Positions 14,201-25,465 of a stretch of 64,000 nucleotides of DNA are shown piece by piece. Origin of the DNA: Antedon bifida. Its lineage: Eukaryota; Echinodermata; Crinoidea; Comatulida; Antedonidae. The notes beneath the pieces were generated by a model. The model was given only the letters and a program-made list of their open reading frames with translations, was not told the DNA's origin and made no database searches. Where the stretch lies: contig OY727095.1 of assembly GCA_963402885.1 (NCBI GenBank), positions 4,283,001 to 4,347,000 on the forward strand, in the 5' to 3' direction. The position numbers were made by a program, and so were the translations under genes. Within the stretch, counting starts at the first letter, position 1, and each line of letters starts with the position of its first letter.

Positions 14201-17126
14201 AAACTTTTAACAATCTATCACAATCAAATTATAATTGCAATCATCCTTTCAGTTAAAAGAAGAAGATCTACTTAAATTTTCTACTGTTTATGATATTAAC
14301 TGCGCCAATAGGTTTATGATATTAAGCAGACGGTGAAGAGGGTGATACTACATTAATTTAGGCCTAACTAAAGTTAAAAAGGGAATTGAAACTATGTAAC
14401 AGAAAAACACAAACCAAAACGGCATAAAACAGTGGCAAGGCTCATGTCGCAAGATGAGAGGCGTAACTAATGATAATAGATAAAGAATATGTTATATAAA
14501 GTTTGATTATTATGATAGATCTACATAGGGTGGTGTTCATGGTTAAAATGGATTTGAGTTTTGACTTTATTATAGACATCTTATGATCTAATCCAAAGCT
14601 CTGTATACACTATCAAACTGTATGTGACAAAAAGGTGATGTGCCTATATATGGACATGATGATGTCATATCACTAACATATTTGGTAGTTTGATAGTGTA
14701 GACAGAGCTTAATACTAGGCCTACGTGCAAGTTTCACCCACGAAAGTCGTTTAATTACTGTATATTTCTACTCAAAAAGTTATTGACACCTGTTAGTTGT
14801 GTTGTTGAAATTGATAAACTTAAAAAACAATATTCCTATTCAAAAACTATATCCGGGAAAGAATAGTCGATTAACCTTGGACGCCAACGGAACCACTACG
14901 TTATGACGTCAGTATTTTTTTTATTTTAACGAATTAAATAACAAAATATGAGTGATGGACTGTTTTTTTTAAATACGATTTTCCAAATGCATTCGAATAT
15001 AAGAAGAACTAAACGACTATACAAAAGTGTAGGCCTAAATTGTCAATGAAAAGTGAATAATTAGGCCATTTGACAACAGATCAGACGATCTGTGCCCAGG
15101 CCAGGGAAAGTATCACGAGCAGAGTGCAGACGTTAAATTGTGCCTCATGTGGGATCAAATGGTTTATCACTACAACTCATTATGTTTATCTTGTAAAGAG
15201 AATAGGTGAAAATATTAACTTCTATGGAAAAAAAATCGCGATCGAAGATTTTTAAATTGTGTTGTATTTTTCAGGGATTTAGGCCTACTGGACGAAAAAT
15301 ATATTGTATTTTTTCATTAGCATTTTGTCATGACAAATGTAAAACAAAAATATAAACACAAAGAGAAAACTCATCCAGTGGGTTTATGCCATGTAGGCCT
15401 ATTGTAGACATTTCATGCAAATTAAAATACGAAGGCTGTTGTCTCTGATTCCCGGAGGAAATGAATTTATGGAGGTTAAAAACGAATGAATGGACAAAAG
15501 TGATGGTCATAAATAACTTATACAACACATTAATGAACATTCCTTTCTCCACTTCAGATTCGCGCCATTCTCGTAATAACATTCTCGCCAATTCCCACGA
15601 GCGTACTATGTGCTATTAATACGCAAACCTTCACTTCCTTAACACGTCTTGACATTCGAATTTCTCGTTGATGAATTAATGCATCGTTTTAAGAAAATGA
15701 ATAATCCTGTCAGCTTTCAACACATGAAGGTCTACACCATTGCCCGATATATAATATTGACAATTGACCCTATGGCATCACAACTACATAAGTTAAAATT
15801 CAAAGCACGTAAACATAGTCTACATATAATACATGTATGTCTGCCTAGGCCTCTACTATTGCACGATATTATTGAACCTATAATGACATCACTAACTACG
15901 TTAAATATACGGTATATAAAACGCACGTAAACATCAGACTACAGAACACATGCAGGTCTACACTATTATCTGATATATAATACTGGACCTATAATATCAC
16001 TACGTTAAAATACGACTGTAGCGCACGTGTGACTACAATACATAGCACATGCTGTCTACACAACAATACGATTGTAACGTGTGAACATCAACCTACATAG
16101 CACATGCAGGTGTACTACTATAATTGCACGATATATAATATTGGCCCAATAACAATGACATCACTAATCTACGTTAAAAATACGTAACGCACGTGAACAT
16201 CAGACTATAACATGAATCCCTACACCATAGCTCAATGTTGGCGCTAAGAAATATCGTTACGTTAAAAATACGATGATAACGTACGTAAACATTAATACCG
16301 TAGGCCCTAAACTGTATAGTAGCATTAATAGGCCTATACTATTCTATGCCCTAATTGTATGTTTTTTGCTCGTTTGTACCACCGAGTTTGCCATACCCAA
16401 CATAGCTTTAATGATCCCATCAATCATGTGTGAGATATGATGTAAGGAGTGACATGTATTACAGGTCGGACGATTGTATTGGCTACTTCTATCAGACTAT
16501 TAATTTCTCATTTTGTGGGTTCCACTGTCTGCAAAGTTACTACTACAAACCAGTAACGCATAAATCTAACTTAAATAGGACTCTATGTTTAAACTCCAGA
16601 AATTATACTTTCTTTATCGGATCTTAAGAAAAAGTATAGAAATATGTTCCGTCTATATCACTAATTGTCATATGCATAATAAATACGGTAAATAATAGCA
16701 AACTGGGCAATTTATAGTAATATGAATAAAAGCAATATTACTAAATATTTTAATTAATTAAACAAATAATAAAATAAATAACTTACGTAGAACATCGGTT
16801 TTTCCAAACTGCCCTCCTTCGGGTTTCATCCAAAATGAAATAGAAAAATTGCCTCGTGGAATAGTTTCAATATTTGTTAAACGAAGAAGGCCAGAAGTGC
16901 CAGCAAAATAAGAAGCATAGTCCATGTCGTCAACAGGGTCCGTAGAATATTCAACGTGACGGGGGAAACTGGCATGATCATCCCGCTTCGTACGGTCGTG
17001 GGATGCCGAACATCGGCTGATACCCGCTGATGAATCTTGTTGCTCCGACTTTCCATAACCATGTCCATCGATCAACACAAGACCCACCACCACGAGCAGA
17101 AGTACGCAGAAGAAAAAGTATGCCAT
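2252..17126 (-). CDS. PAPPA: pappalysin (PAPP-A-like secreted metalloproteinase), 18 exons
   Basis: Exons (minus): 17126-16787, 11578-10516, 9816-9671, 9444-9148, 8864-8553, 8323-7873, 7752-7624, 7277-7192, 7070-6871, 6710-6630, 6489-6372, 6209-5824, 5671-5512, 5344-5149, 4923-4752, 4430-4280, 3619-3450, 2440-2252. All introns are GT-AG; the frame closes at 4647 nt, 1548 aa (human PAPP-A is about 1627). In order: signal peptide (1-22), furin-type RTKR (45-48), laminin-G-like domain (about 70-285), two Lin12/Notch repeats inside the protease (about 388-465), zinc site HEVGHSLGLWH (537-547), Met-turn NYMSYA (610-615), a CDDGNVFNNDGC cysteine knot, five Sushi/CCP modules (exons 12-17) and a third Lin12/Notch repeat ending at the stop. 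Vertebrate pappalysins cleave IGFBPs; using Notch repeats and CCPs for substrate choice and surface binding. The vertebrate PAPPA and PAPPA2 split may post-date this gene, so the symbol is by family. Exon joins lack transcript support. Confidence 0.93.
3746..4140 (+). mobile_element. Penelope-like element, 3' remnant in pappalysin intron 16
   Basis: Plus-strand frame 3746-3916 (56 codons plus stop) reads through CNNKFDCLIKEMLWIKEIKP and KQSDSIKAKLFI. This resembles the C-terminal end of GIY-YIG endonuclease domains carried by Penelope-like retroelements. The following stretch (to about 4140) has a 'GGTACCGAAACGTCGA' segment and an AT-rich end resembling the 3' UTR of such elements. It is truncated at the 5' end, has no reverse transcriptase, and lies antisense within a 660-bp intron. 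The element class is inferred from the short C-terminal motif only. Confidence 0.55.
7375..7547 (-). mobile_element. tRNA-derived SINE-like sequence in pappalysin intron 7
   Basis: Read on the minus strand, the segment starting near 7547 resembles a tRNA-type promoter: GTCGACTGGTTAGG around the A box, then GGGTTCAATTCCCGG as a perfect B-box loop and stem. The body continues to roughly 7375. The tRNA fold is incomplete on the acceptor side, so a SINE head is likelier than a functional tRNA. Ends are approximate. Confidence 0.5.
8422..8533. mobile_element. MITE family 1, copy 2
   Basis: Family core ATATATGGACATGATGATGT and right repeat ending GTGTAGACAGAGCTT. It sits in pappalysin intron 5 between exons ending 8553 and starting 8323. 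The left terminal repeat is shortened. Confidence 0.75.
12862..12996. mobile_element. MITE family 1, copy 3
   Basis: Both terminal repeats are present (TGTTTACACTATCAAACTAA and GTGTAGACAGAGCTTTA), with the CAAATATGGGCACATCACAT core in between. Confidence 0.75.
13975..14100. repeat. direct tandem duplication, about 62 bp unit
   Basis: Two adjacent copies of a unit containing TTTCAGAGCCAAGATATATA followed by CATGAATGTAGG; a partial third start (TTTCAGAGTCAA) follows. It lies in pappalysin intron 1. Confidence 0.7.
14595..14711. mobile_element. MITE family 1, copy 4
   Basis: Left end AAAGCTCTGTATACACTATC, right end TTTGATAGTGTAGACAGAGC, with the central ATGGACATGATGATGTCATA. Confidence 0.8.
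15725..16310. repeat. degenerate tandem array, about 110 bp period
   Basis: Repeated blocks share ACATGCAGGTCTACAC, GATATATAATA(T/C)TG, ATGACATCACTA and ACGTTAAAATACG, followed by CGCACGTAAACATCAGACTA. About five imperfect copies follow each other with indels. Short open frames here are products of the repeat and not genes. Confidence 0.6.
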
Positions 17127-17187
17127 GCTCGATGTAAAACGTTATAAGCAGGTCTAATCTTAATGACCACTGCCTTTAATTGCGTCC

Positions 17188-17232
17188 AGTGCTTAAATAG
17201 ACACAACAAAGTGTCTCACAGTGGGCCAATAA
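17188..17232 (-). promoter_or_regulatory. possible pappalysin core promoter
   Basis: Read on the minus strand, an inverted CCAAT box (ATTGG, 17225-17229) precedes a TATA-like CTATTTAAG (17192-17200) by about 25 bases. The latter lies about 66 bases upstream of the start codon at 17126, leaving room for a short leader. This rests on motif matches only. Confidence 0.35.
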
Positions 17233-17740
17233 GTTGTTGAATGGCTGCGAACAGTGCGCGTGGAGCAAGGTGTTAAATAAAAGGCTTTATCTGAATTGGT
17301 GAAGGTTTATAATAATTTGGCGAATGAAAAGGGACTGAACCATTGTTCAGGTGACGTATGGAAAACAAAGAAAATGGGAGGGTACTAATAGGAAAACACG
17401 CCTATCAATTTCTATTAACTGCCTCACACTAATGGGGTTTGTCACCTGTGCATTGGAACATAATGATTAAGTGGTGGGGTTCTGATTTATGATGTTGTAA
17501 GAAAACGTGTAATCAAGACAGTTCATTAAATATCTAGTTTGTTTTATAATTCATAATTAGGAAATACTACATTTTTTTTTCTATTTATTATTCATATTAA
17601 TGTTAATCATGTTCCAGTTATTTGCACTGTATACATACCGTTGTATATTTTCCCACTTTTTTAAAACATATAATATAATTTATATGTGTTTTCTGTAAAA
17701 AAGAGAATAATAATAATATTGTATCCGGTGTGTTTAATCT

Positions 17741-17883
17741 AAAGCATTGTCTACACTATCAAACTTTATGTGACAAAAAATTTGATGTGCCCAAATATGG
17801 ACATGATGATGTCATATCACTACCATATATGGGAACATCACATTTTGTTGTCACATAAAGTTTGATAGTGTACACACGGCTTT
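17741..17883. mobile_element. MITE family 1, copy 5 (near-complete palindrome)
   Basis: The two halves are almost perfect inverted copies: CTACACTATCAAACTTTATG and CATAAAGTTTGATAGTGTA, each followed inward by TGTGACAAAA and GATGTGCCCA. Confidence 0.85.
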
Positions 17884-18099
17884 ACACTAATTACTCGTTA
17901 CTGTCGATAGCATTGAAATGATGATGATGATGATGTCATTTTTAACATATTGAGCGAGCTCTGTTTACGTGAAAATATTAAAAATATGTCAACAGTATTC
18001 TGTAGATAAATTCTAAATTTCATATTTCATCTTATCATTATTTTGTAAAAGCTTGTTTTGTGGTTGTCTTTTTCCATTTCTGCTCAGCGGTTACGGATT

Positions 18100-18203
18100 G
18101 ACCAATCACAAGCGAGAGTTGGAATAATTATTGCTTTTGATTGGTCAATTTGCTTGCGTTGCGGCTTACGTTTGTTGCGTTGCGTCATAGTGGGAACCAA
18201 GAT
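18100..18203. mobile_element. MITE family 2 (GGTTCCCACT ends), copy 1, partial
   Basis: CGTTGCGTCATAGTGGGAAC forms the right terminal repeat, preceded by GCTTGCGTTGCGGCTTACG. An internal inverted pair, TTGACCAATCA and TGATTGGTCAA, is present. The left terminal repeat is not obvious. Confidence 0.55.
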
Positions 18204-18316
18204 GACTGTTATACGCACTGAATTGACGGTTGACGTAATTCGCGTTTAAAAAAAGCACATTATTAGGCGCGTTAATACCAACGACCAGTTTATCCTAAAA
18301 CTAGAGCATAACCATT

Positions 18317-18420
18317 ATAAGATAAGATAAGATAAGATAAATCTTTATTGTCATGAACACAACAAGGCGAACATGAAATTGGTTATACTGTCTTGGATTA
18401 AAATAATATTTCGTTGTATC
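18317..18420 (-). mobile_element. non-LTR retrotransposon 3' tail
   Basis: On the minus strand the sequence ends GTTCATGACAATAAAGATTT followed by four or more TATCT/ATCTT units. Such pentanucleotide tails terminate many CR1/RTE-type elements and their SINEs. No coding part remains. Confidence 0.5.
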
Positions 18421-20396
18421 GATTTTATTGTTTTTCTGATCATGACGTCATTCATTTTCAAACATTTTTTTTCAACATATACAGGATACTGGTTTGGTAA
18501 ACAACTTAACACAAGTTATTTGGTAATAATGGATTAGACTTGTCACTCAAACACCAGTCAATAAGGAACCAGCATGGGGGATCACTTAAAAACCATTTTA
18601 TCTGTTGTTTCTGTGTATTACGTTATGGGCTTATGTATTTTAAATTGACTTAACTGATTTCTATGAAAACCTATGCCCAGTTTATAATTCAATGAATGAA
18701 AGGCCAACGCACGGTAATACGGGAATCAAGCCAGTGAGATCACCCAGTTTGGACAGGCCTAGAATGGTGTGAAAACATAGCCTTGAACTATAGCAAAAAT
18801 ACATATAAAACAAATTGCGAAATATGTCATATTTATTATTGGCAGTACGATATTATTACATTTAATATGTTTTCATTAAGGTAATTCAACGTCATGTTTG
18901 TGGAAGGCACGTGCGATATTCTTATTTTATACAATACTGTGACACAGCAGCGAAAAGGCATGTGTTGGCAGGCTATTGCAAATATTAGTCTCAATTTTAT
19001 TAATATTAAGTTAAATATCTGGTACTCACCACCCACCCAAAACTGTCGGTCTAACCTTAAATATCTTGGTTGAAATAGATGTTTAGCCTATTTAGTACAG
19101 TAGCCTATATACGTGTCGCCATCTATATATTTTCTTAACAAAACTGAGCGAGCCAGACTAATAACGATGAAACGACAAATAAATTAGCATACTAAAAGCT
19201 ACTATATGCATAATTAACAGGTGTACAATACAGACGAAACATTATAAAAGGTCTAGTTTGTTAGTATTACGAAACTAGGTAGGCTTACACTCGAACTTAA
19301 ACTTTTGCACATGCGCATTTCATAGGCTGCACACATTAAAATACACTTATTAAAGTAATCCAGGTCGCCAGAACCGTCGGTGTCCTTGTGGTTTTTATTT
19401 TGAGGACTATTACAAAATCGACAATTGGAGAATTTACGATTTGTTTCTGAATGTTCATGTTTAATCGGAACTAAGGTCAGAAATTGAAATGCCCCCTGAG
19501 AACAAAATAAATAAAATGAAAGAAGGTGGATATACGGTACTGTGTGACATTACAACCAATGAATCTATTCGTGCTTGGATATCCAGGATCCCACAAACGG
19601 AATCATTGGCTTTCCATACTTTGTTTGTGTGGGACTGAGATCGACTACCTGGGATACACAGCTGGGTCAATAGTGGCAATATAGGTTGGCTTGTCATTGT
19701 TTTTAATGGGGGGGGGGGGGGGGGAAGATCCTTCCCTGCCAGAATCTACGACTGGATTGCCGTATAGTTCCTTGATATTATCATCTCTGATTAGTATTTG
19801 TTTTGTATAGAGGGCATAATACATTGAACATAGCAATCTTGAAGTTTTATTTCTATACTATCGGCTAGCGAAACTATAGTTTTCTTATTCTTTTCTTGTA
19901 CTAACAAGAAATCGGCCCTTTTATTCTAATTTTTAACAATTATTGTACCAAGACTAAAAGCCTATACACAATTATAACGTCAATTTAATAATATGAATAT
20001 ACTGTACTTAGATTTCCAGGTAATACGGTACATTTCTAAAATGAGGCTATTAGAGGTAGACTTAACATCATTAAAGGGTCCTCTTGGGCTAGAAAAGTTA
20101 ATCTCATTGTCACCCATTTTGAAAAAGATCTGCTCTCGTTTAATGTCACAAATATAATTTAACGATTTAATGTTATATTCTGAGAATGTTTCATTGTGAG
20201 ATTAATCCGCATATGGGACGAAGCGGTCTGTGACGTCAACGTTAAGAAAAAAAGTAGGTCTCAGGTATTATATGAATTACTTTACTGTTCATTAATAAAA
20301 AAAAATTAAGATAAATACATTTTTAATGAGATTTGGTCGAGGATTACATATAATCTTGTCTATGACAAGGTTGCGTAGAAAAGGAGAGTATTATGC

Positions 20397-20552
20397 GTGG
20401 TTCCCACTAGGACGCAACGTAACGCAACGCAATGACGTATAGACGCAAAGTGCTGCATTGCGTAATCATAAAGCGTGGTTCCCACTAGAACGCAACGCAG
20501 CGACGTATTGACGCAAAGTGATGTATTGCGTAATCACAAGTGGGAACCGACG
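20397..20552. mobile_element. MITE family 2, copy 2 (internally duplicated)
   Basis: Two successive starts (GTGGTTCCCACTAG at 20397 and 20475) are followed by CGCAACGCA-rich sequence and GACGTATTGACGCAAAGTG, and one inverted end, CACAAGTGGGAACC, closes near 20550. GACGCAAC-rich sequence continues beyond. Confidence 0.7.
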
Positions 20553-21503
20553 ACGCAACAGTGCTGCAAAAATCACAGGTTTGATTTCACGCAGGCGGGG
20601 GAAAACACAATTATTAGAAGGGCATTTCACAATCACAACAAATAGTCTTATTAAAGCACAGTGAAGTTTTTATAAATTAAATATATTGTTAATCGCAATG
20701 GAATTAATAATTTCTTTGGTAATTTCTAGTAATTTTTTTATACGACGAGGAGAAGGCGTTCGCGTTCATACGGGATCAAAAGGCTGCGTTGCGTATCGTA
20801 CGTGAGAATGTAAAGAATGCTTATCTCACTGTTACGCTCAACACACGGGTAGTAGTGCGTGACTGCGTAGGGGCGTATCGAATGGTTGATTGTAGCCGCC
20901 ATCTTGTTAGTTCCCCCTCCTCCCCATGAAGAATAATTTTTCTACCTGAGATAACGTTAGAGTTGACGATCTAGCCTTCGGCTATAATCTTTGACCTAGA
21001 GACAGAGCTTTGTATGCGTCATTCGAAAAAAAGCTGGCCGCGCGATATAAGGCGTAAACTTGAGTGCGCATACTTCTTTAGTGTGCCTTGCGCATTCTTC
21101 CATTGGTGCACTATGGTAACGGATGCTAACATAAGATAACATGACACAGCAGCTAGCTAGCATGCAGACAGCAAGTAGAAGGTAGTAGAAGGCCTATACC
21201 GTAGTAAAAGTAAGTCATTGCGTCATTTACTGCCACCATTTATTACGTATATATTTTGCTTAAATACAACATTATTAAAATTAAACAACCGATTCATAGT
21301 TCGGATTATTAATGAAATAATTATGTCTGAATCTTACTAGCGGCCTACTAAGGCTAAGCCCCTGCTAAATACTACTAGGCCTATTAATCCTTGGTTCAAC
21401 CTAGGCCTAGTGATCTCTCATTTAACATGTTTACTATGTATACCAAGTCTAACCGATTCTCTCGGTCCTGTATCTATATCTGCCCAGTATAAATAAGCCT
21501 AAC

Positions 21504-21622
21504 TTTAGCGTTGTCTTCTACACTATCAAACTGATGTGCCCAAATATGGACACGATGATATCATACCACTGGGCACGTCACAATTTTTGTCAAACTAGTT
21601 TGGTAGTGTAGACAGAGCTTAA
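21504..21622. mobile_element. MITE family 1, copy 6
   Basis: CTACACTATCAAACTGATGT on the left, AACTAGTTTGGTAGTGTAGA on the right, ending AGAGCTTAA. Confidence 0.8.
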
Positions 21623-21874
21623 CTCTAACTAACCTTAACATAATTCAGGCGCCAGAGTGATACATGTATACTATGCGACACATTTACAAATTTGCCTAAG
21701 ATACTTGACAGAAAATGCATGCCATAATTATGTGGAGATACAGTACAGAGTACAATCATAATCAGAATTTTTTTTTAAGAGAGTTTATTAGTGAAAAAAA
21801 AAAATAAAATAAAAAAAAGCTTCCCCGACATCGACGACCTTTCGTAATCAGTTAAGAAATATATACTTTTGGTG

Positions 21875-24816
21875 TCACTCTTCGTCGTCTGATCTGAAAA
21901 TCAGATATAAAAATACATGTAATTACTAAACATCATTATCGGTTAAGTTTTTATCGGATAGATTATTATCGGTTATTAATTCTTTTATCGGATAAGTAAT
22001 GGTTGGTGTTTGGCTGTGGACACATGACCTAAGAATAATGTATTTTACTCACAATAGACTGTCATCATCATCTTCATTTAATTTACTAAAAAAAAAACCA
22101 GATTAGCACAGTAATTATTTCTTTTAAAAATAATTCTATGAATTTGGATATAAGTCTACAGAATCTGTTTGTTGTTGCAAACGAGTTCGGAAAGAACAGT
22201 TTGCTAGTTTAGCCTAAACTGCCGAAAACAAGTTTGCTGAAGTTACTGAGTCACCTTCTTGACAAATTATAGTTTACTGATGTTGGTAAACTAAAGAACT
22301 TCTCCAACAAGTGACAAATTCAAAGTTTGCTAAAAAAAGGTTTGGTAAAATGTACTCTAGTGTACACTGGTTTTTTTTACATGATATTTAGCGTAAACGT
22401 TTTGTTTGGCCGCCTGAATTTACTAGGGAAGGACATTTAGTACTGGGTTACCATAGTTTAGTTGATGTAATCATCAACATGGCTCGTGTTGGTACATTTT
22501 ACCACAACCATACGACTACCATCTGAAGTCTAGGCCTATAGCTTTCCTCTCTGATGGATCTGCTGGAACAGCTGTAGGCCTAAAGCTTTGAAGGTTTTTC
22601 CCAAACGGCGACCAAAATTCGTAGGTCTAAAGACTTAACTGTCTACACTATCAAACTTTATGTGACAAAAAAATGTGATGTGCTCATGGACATAATGATC
22701 ACTACCATATTTGGGCATATCACTACCAACCATATTTGGTCATTATTCCGTTCTTCCAGTGCATTAGTAAATAGTAATCTTTGCTGTTAATTATTAGGTC
22801 TATGTCATTTATCCATGATATAATCAAACAGGTCTACTATGGAAATACTTTGCATCTTGTGATCGAAATAGATTGGAAATACATTTTCTTACTTGATATG
22901 AGCTGACACAAGGTAATATACTACTGGAGCTCCTAAACCGATAAATAAAATAACACCAAAAATACCAATCAAAACACCAACTACTACTCGAAACGCTGTG
23001 AAAGAAAGTATAATTGACATATCATAACTGTTGATTATAATATTTATGTTGCTTATTTTTGTTAGTTAAACGTATATAGGCAACCTTTTTTTAACATAAC
23101 ACATTTAGAAACGTTGTTGCTTGTTGAAATGCAATTCAAAGAAAAGATCTGATCAGGATAAGCGAATATGAGATGACAGTACGGCTCTCTCTTCGCAGTC
23201 CTTCAAACGCCGAACTGATCGCTTTCGTGTGGTGGTGAAGACAATACATTTTTATATAAGAACGGGTGGGTTTTTTTCTGTGTTTATCTTTATATATTTT
23301 TTTCCGGGGTTTATCTTTACTACTAATCTATGGGAGAGTATTTTTGTAGTTCAGTTGGACTTGGCCTCGGGCTCGGAAAAGGGTCTTGATTGACACATAG
23401 GCTTACTATCTAAATAAACATTTAAAAAATACTCCCATACTTCCTGCCTTTTTCGCATCCTCTACTTTTTTCTTAGCCTCTATTGCAATCGTTTCATTTT
23501 TCTCTCTCTCCAACTTCTTCGCCATTTCTATCTTTCTTTGAATAGCCGCCTTTTCCCGTGCTGACACTGAAAATAGCGTATTACAAAATATTAATACTGG
23601 TAGAGTACCATTATATAGAGTACCGTTATTAAATGCAGTGCCCGGTAAGAAAACAAATGGTAAATTTAAATGTTTTAAGCCAAACAATAAGGAATTGTTC
23701 ATCGCAACATGCTATTTATTACCCAAATCCTAAACATGCCTTGCCGTGCGCGACACGTGCCTTGCGTTTTACATTTAACTTACGTTAACGTAATTGAACT
23801 ACGCTATTAAAATGAGTAGAAATGTTGACGTCATCCCTTAAAGTTAAAGTTTACGTGCGAAATCCATGCTCCTTATATTGTCTGCGACACATTTTACTAG
23901 TTTGCTGCTTTTAAACGGTTCTTAATCACGTGGGTCAGTGTAAGTTTATACTAAGTATTAACAATGCCATTTCATTTCAGTGTACCTCTGTCCACTATCA
24001 AACTTTATGTGACAAAAAATGTGATGTGCTCATATGGACATGATGATGTCATTACTACCATATTTGGGCATATCACTACCATATTTGGGCACACATCACA
24101 CTCTTTTTGTCAAACTAATTTGATAATGTAGACAGAGTTTTACTGTAGAAAAGCACACTAAATAAATACAAAACCATCAAATGAAGAAAAAAAATCTTAC
24201 TTGTTGGTTTTGGTGTTGGTTTTGGTTTCTTTGGCAAGACACCAAAATATCTTGCGGTACTCATGTCTTTTTTACATTTTGCATCCTCTTCTTGTGTCAA
24301 TGCCGGTTTATCACGATAACACACATTTATTATGAAGTCCTTCGTTTTTTTTCCGAGAAGCCCTGGGCGAGCTACAAATACGTAAAGTAAATGTCATATT
24401 TCATGTACAGTAATACCATTCAGGCCTAAATAATCTGTTATGACACTTTTAAGTGTGTCGAATGATTGATTCGACCCCTAGGCCTAGTAGTAAGTATATT
24501 TTTTTTCATCACAAAAACAACTAAACAAAAAATACCAAATATTTATATTCATTAATATATTATATAATTATGATATCCATATCATAAGTATTGCTGAACA
24601 GTTTTCATTTGTGAAAGGCTGCTAATATTAAAACCTAGGCCTAGGCCCAGTAGGCATAGACTAAGCTAAGGGCTCTAGCTAGTAGTACTACTAGCCTAGG
24701 CCAAGGGAATTACATTAGGCTTATTTCATATTTCATAAACGGGCGTTTCACTCTGACTCACCAGTAGGTATGTGTATGCAAAATATCAAAAGGTACATCA
24801 TCCAACAGGGTTTCAT
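21875..24816 (-). CDS. small type I membrane protein A (168 aa), unknown family
   Basis: Exons (minus): 24816-24762, 24371-24201, 23566-23441, 22995-22893, 22085-22053, 21893-21875; all introns GT-AG; 507 nt in frame with a stop. Exon 1 encodes a signal peptide (MKPCWMMYLLIFCIHIPT). The ectodomain (about 19-117) holds two cysteines, a KPKPTPKPT proline/lysine spacer and a Lys/Glu/Ala-rich amphipathic stretch (REKAAIQRKIEMAKKLEREK). The membrane helix is VVVGVLIGIFGVILFIGLGA (about 121-140). The short tail is acidic (EDDDDSLLSDDEE). I recognise no family. The downstream gene on the same strand has matching architecture and intron phases, so the pair are probably diverged tandem paralogues. The small last exons (33 and 19 nt) are the weakest part. 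Confidence 0.6.
21935..22021. repeat. TATCGGTTA-rich repeat, copy 1
   Basis: Four TTATCGG(T/A)TA units occur in about 60 bp, ending in GTTTGGCTGTGGACAC. The same units and ending (TTTTTGGCTGCGGAACAC) occur at 24980-25246 on the other side of membrane protein gene A. Confidence 0.5.
22628..22742. mobile_element. MITE family 1, copy 7 (right end lost)
   Basis: The left end CTACACTATCAAACTTTATG is intact and the internal CATATTTGGGCATATCACTA unit is present, but there is no right terminal repeat. Confidence 0.7.
23983..24141. mobile_element. MITE family 1, copy 8
   Basis: Two internal copies of ACCATATTTGGGCA(T/C)A lie between both terminal repeats, ending GATAATGTAGACAGAG. It sits in intron 2 of membrane protein gene A. 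Confidence 0.8.
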
Positions 24817-24979
24817 TTTCTTCACTTCTTTTAGCAGATTATTAACTCTAACCGTCATTTGAAACAAGTGCGTAAAAACTACAGCAAGTGCGTATTGTTA
24901 TTTCGCGTAGTATTCCCGTATTCCATATAAACACACGTACAGACGCGTGCTGAGGGCCGGAAGAGAGTGAACAACCAAA

Positions 24980-25246
24980 ACACAGCCAATTATCGGTTAT
25001 CAGGCGATTAATTTTAATTTAAAAATACAATGCGCATTTTCAGTCATTACCAAACCACCAGGTGCGCAACGCAACCATTTTCCTGCAGTTCAAATGTATA
25101 AAAAAATAATTATCCGATTTTAATGAGATATTATCTGTTAATTTTTCTCGAGCAGAATCGGTTAAACCCCGTTTTCGCAGGCAGTTTATCAGTTAATTTT
25201 TATCGGTTAATTATCGGTTAATTTTTGGCTGCGGAACACGGTCTAA
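24980..25246. repeat. TATCGGTTA-rich inverted-repeat element, copy 2
   Basis: It starts CAGCCAATTATCGGTTATC and ends TTATCGGTTAATTTTTGGCTG, giving imperfect inverted ends with several TATCGGTTA units near the right end. It lies between the two membrane-protein genes. Confidence 0.5.
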
Positions 25247-25465
25247 AAAGGAAAATATTAAATTCCTATTAAAAACAATAATGAAACTCCACCTATCCCC
25301 CTACCTAAAAAAGCACAAAAACAAAAAAAACACTAAGAGTAATTCGATGTTTAATTTCAGTTAAAATATTTATATATCTACGATTTAGCAGTTTATTCTT
25401 CGTTTCTCTAACTAAACTAATGCCAGTTTCTCTCCTTCCTTCCTTCCTTCCCTCCTTCTAAAATG

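Larger units (their letters stand above)
11579..16786 (-). other. pappalysin intron 1 (5.2 kb)
   Basis: First intron between the signal-peptide exon and the large laminin-G exon. No coding sequence was recognised. It holds two family-1 MITEs, a 62-bp direct duplication near 14000, a degenerate tandem array at about 15725-16310 and an unclassified GC-richer insert near 12190-12415. Confidence 0.8.
17233..21874. other. gene-free, repeat-rich interval
   Basis: No credible gene was seen in 4.6 kb between the pappalysin 5' end and the next minus-strand gene's 3' end. It holds two family-1 MITEs (17741-17883, 21504-21622), two CGCAACG-rich elements, a retroelement tail near 18318, ATG and G homopolymer tracts (G run at about 19710-19724) and a CpG-richer stretch around 21030-21110. 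Confidence 0.6.
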
